Origin: Hyalella azteca | Lineage: Eukaryota > Arthropoda > Malacostraca > Amphipoda > Hyalellidae | Assembly: GCF_000764305.2 (NCBI RefSeq) | Contig: NW_025944951.1 | Location: 62,765-126,764, forward strand | Direction: 5' to 3' | DNA: 64,000 nucleotides | Shown: positions 44,951-55,295 of the stretch, in pieces | How the letters are laid out: every line of letters begins with the position of its first letter | Numbering within the stretch: the first letter of the stretch is position 1 | Program-made: the position numbers and the translations under genes | The notes under the pieces: generated by a model | Database searches by the model: none | What the model was told of the DNA's origin: nothing | What the model saw: the letters and a program-made list of their open reading frames with translations, nothing else

Positions 44951-45262
44951 TTTTGCAGCAAACAAAACGTCAAGTATATTCACCACATATTCATTGAATT
45001 CATTTTGGAGCATAGTTTCATCATCAGTTATATATTGCAGGACAAAAATCAACAGATCCAACATATTAATACGAAAGTTTTACGGATATGAACAGAAACC
45101 AAAGATGCACTACTTATACGGGAAGAATTTTGCAGCAAACAAAACGTCAAGTATGTTCACCACATATGCATTGAATTCATTTAGGAGCATAGTTTCATCA
45201 TCAGTTATATATTGCAGGACAAAAATCAACAGATCCAACAAATTAATACGAAAATTCACAAA
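44951..45262. repeat. Tandem duplication, 177 bp x about 1.75
   Basis: TTTTGCAGCAAACAAAACGT begins at 44951 and 45128. Both copies carry GAGCATAGTTTCATCATCAG and AGGACAAAAATCAACAGATC, with a few substitutions between them. The minus-strand frame over the first copy (about 44708-45064) continues past the repeat without a stop. The second copy hits a stop after FFPYK. Confidence 0.88.
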
Positions 45263-45900
45263 TAATAATAGAATATAAAGAAGTACCTAGTAATATTACA
45301 CGGGAATTTTAAGAATTGAAGAAAAATAGACATAAAAACAAAACTCACGTGGCAATTAAAAAAATATAAGATAAATTAAACGAACGACCAAATTTACAGC
45401 GGAACTTTGAGAATGCTGAGAAGAATCCCTTATGTTTGAAGGTGAATTATGCTTACAGTTTTGAACAGATCATAAGTCGACAATTGACAACATGTACATA
45501 CCGTATTTTGTATGAAAATTTGGTGAATTTTACATGCACTTTATTAAATTTTTAATCAAGAATTAGGGTTGTTGCATCGATTAGAATTATTGAAGAAAAT
45601 CAAACGTAATAAAAATCTCTATGAAATCAGGAGTATCAGAGTTATTGTACATGTGATTAAAATTTTTTTAATATGTTCCAAATAACATGCAATGTAGCTC
45701 ATAAATAAAAATTTCAATATATGCTTTTTAAGAGCTATTTACTGAAGGAACTGAATAATTTCAAGCAATGCACATTAATTCGCGTGGTTGCGATGGGGCG
45801 AACTCTCAGGAATGAACGCGCGTCACATCCATTGCGACGTGGCTAGCGGAGCATGACGCTGCACGGCTGAGACCACCACGCCTGTAGCGGGTGTTGGGCG
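45263..45900. other. Intergenic, no gene seen
   Basis: AT-rich unique sequence. Confidence 0.4.
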
Positions 45901-45904
45901 AGAG

Positions 45905-46585
45905 GTGGCACTACAGTACATGCAGTACAATACAGTATAATACTGTACAAAACAGTACAATACAGTACAATGCAGTACAATACAGTACAATGCAGTACAA
46001 TACAGTACAATACAGTACAATACAGTACAATGCAGTACAATACAGTATAATACTGTACAGAACAGTACAATACAGTACAATACAGTATAATGCAGTACAA
46101 TGCAGTACAATACAGTACAATACAGTACAATACAGTACAATACAGTATAATACTGTACAAAACAGTACAATACAGTACAATACAGTATAATGCAGTACAA
46201 TGCAGTACAACATAGAACACTGCAGTACAATGCAGTACAATACAGTATAATGCAGTACTATACATTGAGGTGCAGTACAATGTAGTACAGTGCAGTACAA
46301 TACAGTACAAGGCAGTACAAGACAGTACAATACAGTACATGCTGTACAATACAGTGCAGTACAATACAGTGCAACACAGTACAGTACAATACAGTACAAT
46401 ACAGTACACTACAGTACACTACAGTACATGACAGTACAATATAGTGCATAACAGTACAATACAGTACAATACAAGTACAACACAGTACAGTACAGTAAAA
46501 TGCAGTACAATGCAGTACAACACATTACAATACAATGCAACACAGCACAATGCAATATAATACAGTACAATACAGTACTATTATC
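45905..46585. repeat. Large degenerate minisatellite, 10-bp TACAGTACAA
   Basis: About 680 bp of CAGTACAATA/CAGTACAATG decamers with higher-order blocks (for example CAGTATAATACTGTACA(A/G)AACAG at about 45930, 46040 and 46145). Open on several frames of the minus strand as Tyr/Cys/Leu/Ile-rich repeats; none is a gene. Confidence 0.95.
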
Positions 46586-46714
46586 ATTAATAAATTATTA
46601 TCATTTTTTATTATTATCATTATTATTATAATTAGAGGAGCGAGCAATTTGGTATAGAAGTGATACAAGAAAGAGAATGTGTATTGAATGGTCGGAAAAT
46701 GATGTTCCAGATAA

Positions 46715-46885
46715 ATAGGGCAGGGTGGCCCAACAGTTACAGATAAATAGGGCAGGGTGGCCCAGCGGTTCCAGATAAGTAGGGCAGGGTGGCCCAGCGG
46801 TTCCAGATAAATAGGGCAGGGTGGCCCAGCGGTTCCAGATAAATAGGGCAGGGTGGCCCAGCGGTTCCAGATAAATAGGGCACGG
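46715..46885 (+). repeat. 32-bp tandem repeat carrying a Pol III A box
   Basis: CAGATAAATAGGGCAGGGTGGCCCAGCGGTTC units x 5. Each contains TGGCCCAGCGG, matching the tRNA A-box consensus TRGCNNAGYNGG. The array leads into SINE copy 3. Confidence 0.88.
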
Positions 46886-47112
46886 TGGCCCAGCTATTAC
46901 AGATCAGAGCACCGAGATTGGAGGGTGGGTTCGGTCCCAGCTTCCTTTGATGTTCTGGCCAAAATTAGCGCCCTGGGTACTTAAGAATATCAAAATTGGA
47001 GCAGTGCGTTGCTGGCTCGAAACCTAAGCAAAATGTATGAATTCTGCTCTGTCAAGAACCGGCGACAGTCTAAATTTGACCTATTCAATGCTGACACCGC
47101 TATTATTATTAT
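46862..47112 (+). mobile_element. tRNA-derived SINE copy 3
   Basis: A box TGGCCCAGC (about 46874) and B-box-like GGGTTCGGTCCC (about 46928) lie about 45-50 bp apart. Then come GTTCTGGCCAAAATTAGCG, GGAGCAGTGCGTTGCTGGCTC and the tail AACCGGCGACAGTCTAAATT-TGACCTATTCAATGCTGACACCGCTATTATT. The most complete but most diverged copy. Confidence 0.8.
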
Positions 47113-47745
47113 TAGTATTTCGGGTGGATAGTTCCAAATCGAGGATTGTTTCTGTCTCAGTTATTTGCTTATACGTCTGAAATATACGCGTGTTTCGTAT
47201 AGTACTTATACATGAATTTTTTTGTATTTACAACCAATTGAATGTTGAATTAATCCGTTATTGACTAATCTATTAAATGTCTTCTGAACAAGTTGTTTAT
47301 TAATTAATCGAATTTCAAACGAAACAGTTATTTAGGCAACAATAGGTTTTAAACTGGGCAAGTTATTTACTAATCAATTGAATGTAAACTTGGCAAGTCA
47401 TAAGAGTATTCTTAAATTATTCCCTCTTGATCATCATATCAGTTTTATCCATTACTGGATGCTTGTCTGTGCCATGCCGTGGCCTGATGTGTGGAGTATT
47501 TCTTATATTATTTTTACACAGCATTTATACACTCAGTCTGCTTTAATGTTGAGTGAACGCTTTAATTGAGATTCACTTACTGATTTTTAAAGCATATTCA
47601 TGAGATGAACCATGCAAGTTAACGGTAATTACGTACTATAATAGGGAATGGTTATATTGGTGGACCACATTAGGTAATGGTAAGTAATGGTAATGTGATG
47701 GCGGGCATTGTGCCCAGACGCTGCGTGACGGTCTGGCCACGCTCT
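47113..47745. other. Intergenic, no gene seen
   Basis: AT-rich unique sequence. Confidence 0.4.
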
Positions 47746-47749
47746 GATT

Positions 47750-48055
47750 AACAGTGCATTGTCATGCGCACCACCGCGCACCACCGTGCGCCCGCACACT
47801 GCCATGCAATACAGTGCACTGTCATGTACAACAGTTTACCACAGTGCACCACAGTGCACCACAGTGCGCTACGTCCACAGTGCTACGTCCCAAACAAGTA
47901 CCAAGATTACCAAGATTAGTGCGCCACAGCGCACCACAGTGCACCACAGCGCACCACAGTGCATCATCATACACCTCGCTGTGAACCGTAGTGCAGCGTT
48001 CAACACAGTGTAACATGCACTGACATGCAGTGTGCACTGTCGTGCACCACACACG
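47750..48055. repeat. CACCACAGTGCGC repeat region
   Basis: Units of CACCACAGTGC / CGCACCACAGTGC with a unique insert (47882-47920, TCCCAAACAAGTACCAAGAT). Confidence 0.88.
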
Positions 48056-48057
48056 AA

Positions 48058-48450
48058 AAAATGCTGCAAAAAGTTCTAAAACATTCGAAAGAATTAATTG
48101 CCTCTGAAGGCACTGAGAGAAAATGTGACAGGAAGTTCTTAAACATTCGGAAGAATTAATGCTCCTCGGAGGGCATTGAGAGAAAATGTTGCAAGAAGTT
48201 CACAATCATTCAGACAAATTAATTAATGTTTAGGAAGATTTTAAACATTCAGAAGAATTAATGTTCCTCGGAGAACATTGAAAGAAAATGCTGCAAGAAG
48301 TTCTCAAACATTCAGATGAATTAATTAATGTTTAAGAAGTTCTTAAAAATTCAGAAGAAATAATGTTCCTCGGAGGACATTGAGAGAAAATGCTGCAAGA
48401 AGTTCTTAAACATTCGGAAGAATTAATGTTCCCCGGAGAACACTCCACTT
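48058..48450. repeat. Tandem repeat, about 62 bp x 6
   Basis: AAGAAGTTCTTAAACATTCG-GAAGAATTAATGTTCCTCGG-AGGACATTGAGAGAAAATGC units with deletions in some. Confidence 0.9.
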
Positions 48451-48499
48451 ATTAAACTAATCCGAGTGGCAGTTGTGACCTGAAGGCCGCTGCAGGGCT

Positions 48500-48600
48500 C
48501 GTAGACGGGGCACTGCCCGCGGGTATATAAGCTAGCGCTTGAGTGCCATCCTCTCCATTACCCGAGAGGCAGCGGTCGGGGGTGCTGCCCCTCTTATAAT
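48500..48600 (+). promoter_or_regulatory. Candidate TATA promoter
   Basis: TATATAA (48524-48530) lies in a locally GC-rich block (CACTGCCCGCGGG upstream). CCATTACC, about 30 bp downstream, could hold an initiator. It lies upstream of the cuticle-like gene and could supply its 5' UTR exon. Inference from motifs only. Confidence 0.35.
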
Positions 48601-48750
48601 TCCTATTTAGCAGCAATAATTCAAATTCAATATCACTCTTTTTATTACTATTTAAGCTTGTGTGCAGCTCCTCTTGTAATTTCTCTTTAGCAGCAATAAT
48701 TCAAATTCAATATCAGTCGTTTTATTGTTATTGAAGTTTGTGATTGTTGA
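48585..48750. repeat. Tandem duplication, about 78 bp x 2
   Basis: GC(C/T)CCTCTT(A/G)TAATTNCTNTTTAGCAGC and AATAATTCAAATTCAATATCA, twice. Confidence 0.85.
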
Positions 48751-49635
48751 GAATCAACGAGGAAAAAAACAGATAATAACAAAGTTAATAGAGACTATAA
48801 GTAATTGAACTTGCCAAGAAATTCTGAATTTAAAATTATTTATAATAGAAAATATTGGTCCTTTAGCGCAATGAGATTTCGTGACATCATTCAGAAAATA
48901 TAATTATACGATATCATGTATAATATATAATAAATGTATTCAATTATAAGGCATAATTATTAGACATATAAAAGATATAAGAAGTTAAATAAATAAATGT
49001 TCATTAGACTCATTGTATGATTTAAGCTCTATAGTATTCTGGTGATGCTCCTTCCGTTGATAAATACTAATATTTTAAATACTCGCTAATAATTAATTAT
49101 ATTACCATTCAGTTTGTTTTTATGGAGTAAATTCTCATTTTAAGTCCTGAATTATCGATTCAAGATTTGTCTTGATGAATATCGTAACTATCTCATTTCC
49201 ATATAAAATTATGAACTGACTTGTTCATAAAAATAAAATTTTTTATTTTAATTTATCCATCGCAATCATGCTTGACATCATTGAATTATTAACTAAATAT
49301 TTAAGTCTTTAGTTACGACATAAGATAATAATTCAGTTCCAAGGCATTGGATAATCAGTTATTCTAGTCTAATAGCTATAATCAATATTTTAACAATTAT
49401 AAGCTGCAGCATTTCTCGATTTAAAAGTCATTTATTATCCAAATAATTCGTAAATGGTTTTCACATGTTTCATTAAATCCTAAACAAGGCAATTCCTTAA
49501 AGAAATTCATATTTATATATTATTTTTTTAAGAATCTCTTGCGGAATGAATAATTTATTCCATATGTTTTCGTAAAATACTTTGTTGGTAAGAGAAGCAT
49601 ATTATATAATCTATTTCTCAAAAGCAACTCAACAG
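48751..49635. other. AT-rich, no feature recognised
   Basis: Very AT-rich sequence, possibly the 5' UTR intron of the gene at 50850. Confidence 0.35.
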
Positions 49636-50150
49636 CACGCACTTCTAAGGGTCGTAAACTGAACAGCGGGTGAGTTCAAGTCTAGCTTTAACTTGAACAC
49701 TTCAAGTGAGTTTAAGTTGAACTGTAACTTGAGCATTACAGGGGAGTTCAAGTTGAACTTTACATTGAGCACAGCAGGTGAGTTTAAGTCTAACTTGAAA
49801 TTTAACAAAACAGGCGAGTTCAAAACTGTAACTTGAACACTACAGGTGAATTCAATTTAAACTTTAACTTGAGCACGGCAGGTAAGTTTAAATGTAACTT
49901 GAAATTGAACACCGCAGTCGTGTTCAAATTTGAACTGTAACTTTAACACTACAGGTGAGTTAATGTTGATCTTCAAATTGAGCATTGCAGGTGAATTCAA
50001 CTACAATTTTAAATTGAACACAAGAGGCGAGTTCAAGTGTAACTTTAACTTTAATGCAACTAGTGAGCTCATGTCCAATTTTACTTGAAAACAACAGATG
50101 AGTTAAAGCCTAATTTGAAATTGAGCATCACAACTTGTGAACTTCATTCA
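49636..50150 (+). repeat. Degenerate minisatellite with donor-like CAGGTGAGTT units
   Basis: About ten units of roughly 50 bp: ACAGGTGAGTTCAAG-TT-AACTTTAACTTGAGCACT. Many units contain a near-perfect 5' splice site (CAG|GTGAGT, CAG|GTAAGT) on the plus strand, in the same orientation as the downstream gene. Confidence 0.82.
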
Positions 50151-50828
50151 TTGAAGATGGCTTCGTAACTGTCAATTTTGAAATAAACTATTCATTTTGT
50201 TTCTTCCAAGTAATTTCAATCATCAGCAAGTTTGGGTTGAGTAAACAATCGTCAATCAACTTCATCTATGTTCATATTGCTGTTGAAATATGTTCTTTGT
50301 GCAATGTACTTAATTGATCAAGCATTGGCTTATGCCATGTCGATGATTCGCATTATGCTGCTATCTAGCTCTCATTTCATTTAAATCTGCCAAGACACGC
50401 CTTCAATTCTTGAAAAGGTTCAATTTCAACAGATGGCGTAAGATTGTGAGATACAAGACAATTAACGACTGCAAGGCTATTGCTTCAGTTACGGTGGTTG
50501 ATGCACGCTTCTCAAATATAAAAAAGAATGCACTTTTAAATTATAACGTTGAGTTTATTTGGGTACAAGCTAAATTAGGTTTTTAGTTATCCCATCACTA
50601 ATAATAAAAGTACTGAGTGAATAAAAGTATTGTTTCCAATCGAGCTGAGTTTTCTGTTGTGTTACCAAAATAATAGCTTATGCAGTTGTATTGTGTCAGC
50701 GTAAAATGTGCGTACTTGTGTGGTAACTTTGAAATTTTAAAGGCGCAGATGATACAAATTTAATAACAAATCTATAGATAATTATGAAAATGTGAAGAAA
50801 ATACTAATAACTTTGTGTTCTCCGGCAG
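50151..50828. other. Upstream of cuticle-like gene, no exon recognised
   Basis: AT-rich sequence ending in the acceptor GTGTTCTCCGGCAG (exon from 50829). Confidence 0.4.
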
Positions 50829-50849
50829 GGTTCCCATTGGCCAGCAGTC

Positions 50850-52723
50850 ATGAAAATTTCATTGGTCATGGTATGCTTCTTTGGATTAGTCATGGGACAA
50901 TTCAAGTCCCACCACACATCTTTTGGATCTCCGTTTGCGGTACCTGGCCATGGCACGTCAACTTTGTTATCACCAGCAGGTGCCAACAGTTTGTCTTCAG
51001 TCCTGTCTGCTCTCGGCATCGCTCCTTCGTCAGCCCCAACAATATCGCAAACTCATACAAGGTCACAAGGAGGTAGTTCGTTCCCCGAGAGTAGGACCTC
51101 TGGGAACCTAATCAGGAGACAATCGACATCCACTGGCCCGTCGCCGATTGACTCCGTTTTCGGTAGTGAAGTGAACTCCCCAGTTTTTTCGAACTCTCTT
51201 TCTAGGATTGAACCTCTTCCTAACCGACAAAATGTACAGAACCCCCAAGCTGTTTCTCTTGATCCATTAAGTGTAAGTTTACTGAATAATCTTGTTACTG
51301 AACTACTCAATCCCAGCGCTTCTTCTCCTTTCAGTAGCGCAGCTGGACAAACACCCTTTATTGTCGTGCTGCCTGAAACTGGGCCACAAGGAAATCAGTC
51401 ACCGGGTGCATTATTGAATCCAGATCCTTCACTAGGAGCTACGAGACAGCCTGAAACAGTTAACTCATTTATTTCAGAGCTGTCAGCGCTGCTTCGAAAT
51501 GGCGGTTTAAGTTCTAATTTGCAAGGCGAAACAGGAACTGGAACAGGAGGTATACCACAGGTCATCACTATACCTCCATCCCATGGAGCCAATGCCGCTC
51601 TATCATCTTTGGCTGCAATTCCTAACGAAGCCCCGGTCTTAATCCTGCTCGACCCAAACACTTTCCAAAGTGCACCCGCTGCTAGTAGTTCGGGAGCATC
51701 AACTGGATCAACAGGAAATAACAACTTAAGAACTGGAGGTGGTAACAACCTTAGCACTCTTGAGCTACTTACAGCCTTGGCGCAGTCTTTCCCAACGACT
51801 GCAGCAACAAATCAAGCAAGTCGGGCTAACCAGCTAGGATTAAACAACAATATTCCTTCGACTCAGACTTCTGCTGGGGTTATTAATCTTCCTCCTTTCC
51901 CTGGATTGCGGAATGTGCCAGTAAATACTCCAGTAACCGTTAGAACTCCAGTAACAACTGCACCTGCATCTGTAAATTCTGCCGGACCAAGTAATGCAGG
52001 AACAGCAGCAGCAGGTAGTGCATCATCAACTGGTTCTTCAGTTGGTTCTTTTGGTGGACCTTCCTCCCAAGGAGATGCAGCCGGTGTTTCTCCTGTTGCA
52101 GCCACAGGTACTGGGGCTACTTCAACAAGGACTGGTGGTATATCAAGAGCTACTGGGAGTGCGCATACGGGTACGGCTGATGCAACGCCAACTGGCGGAA
52201 CTAGGGGTACGTCCAGTGATGGTACTAGTGCCTCTAGAGGTACGAGGAAGATGTTGGTACCGGTGGTATCTGGGGGAGCGAACGGGGGAGTCTACATGTA
52301 CTCTTTCACCATCGAGTCACCCGACGGCATCACGAGGCATGAGGCGGGTGAAGTTACGCCCGGGTTACGGAAAATTTCGAGGACTCTAGCACCAGCTGCT
52401 GCAAGTGCAGGTGGTGCTGGCGCCGCAAGTGGTGCTGGCGCTGCAAGTGGTGCTGGCGCTGCAGGAGGTTCTGGCGCTGCAGGTGGTTCTGCTGCAGCAG
52501 GTGCTGCCGATGAAGCAGGTGGTGGTGGCGTTACAGGTGGTGCCGAGGCAGCTGGTGGTGCCGTAGCGGCAGGTGGTACTGGAGCGGCAAGTGGAGCGGG
52601 TACTGCAAGGGCTGCTGGTGCAACGAGGAAAATTGGAGCTCCAAGGAGCGGCGCTCCAGTTGCTCCAAGCGGCGGTGACGCGGCGGCTCCGACAGATCTC
52701 GGGAATTTTGCAGGCAACCACTC
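50850..52723 (+). CDS. Cuticle-like protein exon 1
   Basis: Acceptor at 50828 precedes a 21-nt 5' UTR and ATG AAA ATT TCA. Donor CCACTC|GTGAGT at 52724. If the donor is ignored the frame stops at once (TGA), supporting splicing. Confidence 0.82.
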
Positions 52724-53917
52724 GTGAGTGAGATGGATAGCTTCTTAATTGTCACGCCTGTCCTTGGGTATCAATGACATCTCTTGAATCACAATCTGAT
52801 CATTCAACCACCTTAATTACGTCTATAACAATACCACTACACATTCATGACACAACCACCACATTTTAGTGATATAACCTCCACACATACATCACACGAC
52901 TCCACACATTCATGACATAACCACCACCAGTAGATGCACTACATGACCACCACTCATTCATCACACAAGCACCAATCTTTCATCTTACAACCACCACTCA
53001 TTCATGTCGAAACAATCGCCCATTCATGTCGCACTAAGTGTGATGTGGTGTTCATTAATTTGTGGTGTTCATAAGCCAATTGGATTTTCGGATTGTACCA
53101 ATATTCGAACTATATACATGTGCTCTTTCCGTATTTAAGCTCGTACCAGTAACCTCGTCATTTCTTCAACAAAATTTGGGTAACGCCTACGTATATATGC
53201 TTCTGATCTGGAGCAGTTACACTCGGCTTTGAGTTATTCCGAGTCAGTTCGGATCGAAATCAACCCGATCCAACCAGCTCCTGGTCAGCCCGACCAGCTT
53301 CTGGTCGAAACCCGAGTCAACCCGAAACCCAGTCAACCCGATCGATATTAGCTTCTGGTCAGAATCTCCTTTTGACTTTATTGTGTAGTGAGAGTTTGAC
53401 AAGGGTCGGCCGAAGCCGAGTCATACAGAGATGGCAAGCTGTTAAAACCCTGCACTTCTAGCTCAGATGCAGTGAACGTAGAGCGGCTGATTTAAGTCAC
53501 CCCCCGAGTCCTAGGCAGAGTCGAGCCAGCATACAATTTTTGTAATTTTTAAAGATACTTCTCAACGTTCCCGTAATACCTTATTATCACGTGTACTCTA
53601 TTCATGTACAATTAAGTAACGCCACTATTTACAGGTACTTCGACCACGATGGGAGGGTGTTGAAAGTCCACTACACCCACGGCCCCCCTTCCTTCATCCC
53701 GCCGCCGCTGCCCAACCATCTATTCCCCAGCACCCAACATCCCTTCGACTTCCTCCTCACAAGGCTTAACGACCTTAGGGTGCACCACCAACCTGCTGCA
53801 CCTGCTGCATCTGCTGCACCTGCAGCACCTGCTGCACCTGCTGCATTTGCAGCACCTGCTGCACCTGCACCTTCCGCACCTGCTGCACCTGAAAATACGG
53901 CTACTTCGCCCCGGTAG
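50850..53917 (+). CDS. Secreted Gly/Ala/Ser-rich cuticle-like protein (R&R domain, split)
   Basis: Two coding exons, 50850-52723 and 53635-53917, join TC|G (Ser) to give about 718 aa. Residues 1-16 (MKISLVMVCFFGLVMG, cut likely before QF) form a signal peptide. Residues 17-475 are Ser/Thr/Gly/Asn/Pro-rich and unordered in appearance, with two short Leu-rich stretches. Residues about 478-505 (GVYMYSFTIESPDGITRHEA-GEV) resemble the first half of the arthropod chitin-binding Rebers-Riddiford motif. A Gly/Ala-rich insert of about 118 residues follows, with A-S-G-A-G repeats. Exon 2 opens SYFDHDGRVLKVHYTHG-PPSFIPPPLPNHL, resembling the second half (Y-x-x-x-DG-x-x-x-x-V-x-Y ... F-x-P-x-x-x-xLP), then an Ala/Pro/Ala repeat tail. 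Probably an exoskeletal structural protein. The family call rests on motif shape and is inference. Confidence 0.75.
52724..53634 (+). other. Intron of cuticle-like gene
   Basis: Contains an ACCACCACTCATTCATG-type degenerate repeat (about 52850-53040) and CCCGA/GGTCAG repeats (about 53230-53370). Confidence 0.7.
53635..53917 (+). CDS. Cuticle-like protein exon 2
   Basis: Acceptor CACTATTTACAG, stop TAG at 53915. Encodes the second R&R-like half and an Ala-Pro-Ala tail made of GCACCTGCTGCATCT-type codons. Confidence 0.8.
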
Positions 53918-53999
53918 AACCTGCGCAAAAATAATGAAGCCAAAAATAGTTGTGCGCGTAGAATTTAATAGTAGCAGCATAACTCGACGCACTGTCAGA

Positions 54000-54480
54000 T
54001 GCACCAGTAAATGCACTAGCTCACTAGTTCACGTACCAGTAGATGCACTAGCTCAGTAGTTCTTGCACCAGTAGATGCACTAGCTAAATGATTCATGCAC
54101 CAGTAGATGCACTAGCTCAATAATTCATGCACCAGTATATGATGCACTAGCTCAGTAGTTCATGCACCAGTAGATGCACTAGCACAGTAGTTCATGCACC
54201 AGTAGATGCACTAGCTCAGTAATTCACGCACCAGTAGAGGCACTAGCACAGTAGTTCATGCACCAGTAGGTGCACTAGCTCAGTAGTTCATGCACCAGTA
54301 GGTGCACTAGCTCAATAGTTCATGCACCAGTAGGTGCACTAGCTCAATAGTTCATGCTATTCAATAGTTCACTAGATGCACTAGCTCAACTGTTCACGCA
54401 CCAGTAGATGCACTAGCTCAGTAATTCATGCACCAGTAGATGCACTAGCTCAATAATTCATGCACCAGCTAGTAGATGCA
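54000..54480. repeat. Minisatellite, 32 bp x about 14
   Basis: GCACCAGTAGATGCACTAGCTCAGTAGTTCAT units. Starts within about 100 bp of the cuticle-like stop codon, so may be in its 3' UTR. Confidence 0.94.
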
Positions 54481-54689
54481 CTATTTAGACTCGTACACGT
54501 GATATTAGATGCACAACTGATGCACCATTGATGCCTATACAAATGCACCACTATAGATGTGCGTATTCTAAGCAGTCTAGATAAAGTATTTAACAGTTCA
54601 GGTTACAAAATCTGTTTAGCATTCACCTTGCAATGCGTGAATGTGCGGCCGAAATTTACAAAACTCGCATAATGCAAAATTACGTTCAT

Positions 54690-55295
54690 CGCAGAACAAT
54701 CGATCATCGCAGAACTATCGATCATCGCAGAACTGTCGATCATCGCAGAACTATCGATCATCGCGGAACTATCGATCATCGCAGACCTATCGATCATCGC
54801 AGAACTATCGATCATCGCAGAACTATCGATCATAGCAGAACTATCGATCATCGCAGAACTACTATCGATCATTGCAGAACTACCAATCATCGCATAACTA
54901 CCAATCATCGCAGAACTATCGATCATCGCAGAACTACCGATAATCGCAGAACTATCGATCTTCGCAGAACTATCGATCATAGCAGAACTACTATCGATCA
55001 TCGCAGAACTATCGATCATCGCAGAACTACCGATCATTGCAGAACTACTATCGATCATTGCAGAACTACCAATCATCGCAGAACTATCGATCATCGCGGA
55101 ACTACCGATCATCGCAGAACTACTATCGATCATCGCAGAACTATCGATCATCGCAGAACTACCGATCATCGCAGAACTACTATCGATCATTGCAGAACTA
55201 TCGATCATCGTAGAACTACCGATCATCGCAGAACTACTATCGATCATTGCAGAACTATCGATCATCGCGGAACTATCGATCATCGCGGACTTCAC
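54690..55295. repeat. Minisatellite, 18/21-bp units
   Basis: ATCGATCATCGCAGAACT (18 bp) alternating irregularly with a 21-bp form carrying an extra ACT. Both lengths are multiples of three, so both strands remain open (Ser-Ala-Met-Ile-Asp on minus, Asp-His-Arg-Arg-Thr-Ile on plus). No gene is supported. Confidence 0.95.

Noticed and set aside
45823..46449. Long Tyr/Cys/Leu/Ile-rich open frames on the minus strand
   Set aside because: They are translations of the TACAGTACAA minisatellite, open in several frames at once.
52292..52755. Ala/Pro-rich minus-strand frames of 74-141 codons
   Set aside because: Antisense shadows of the Gly/Ala-rich insert of the cuticle-like gene.
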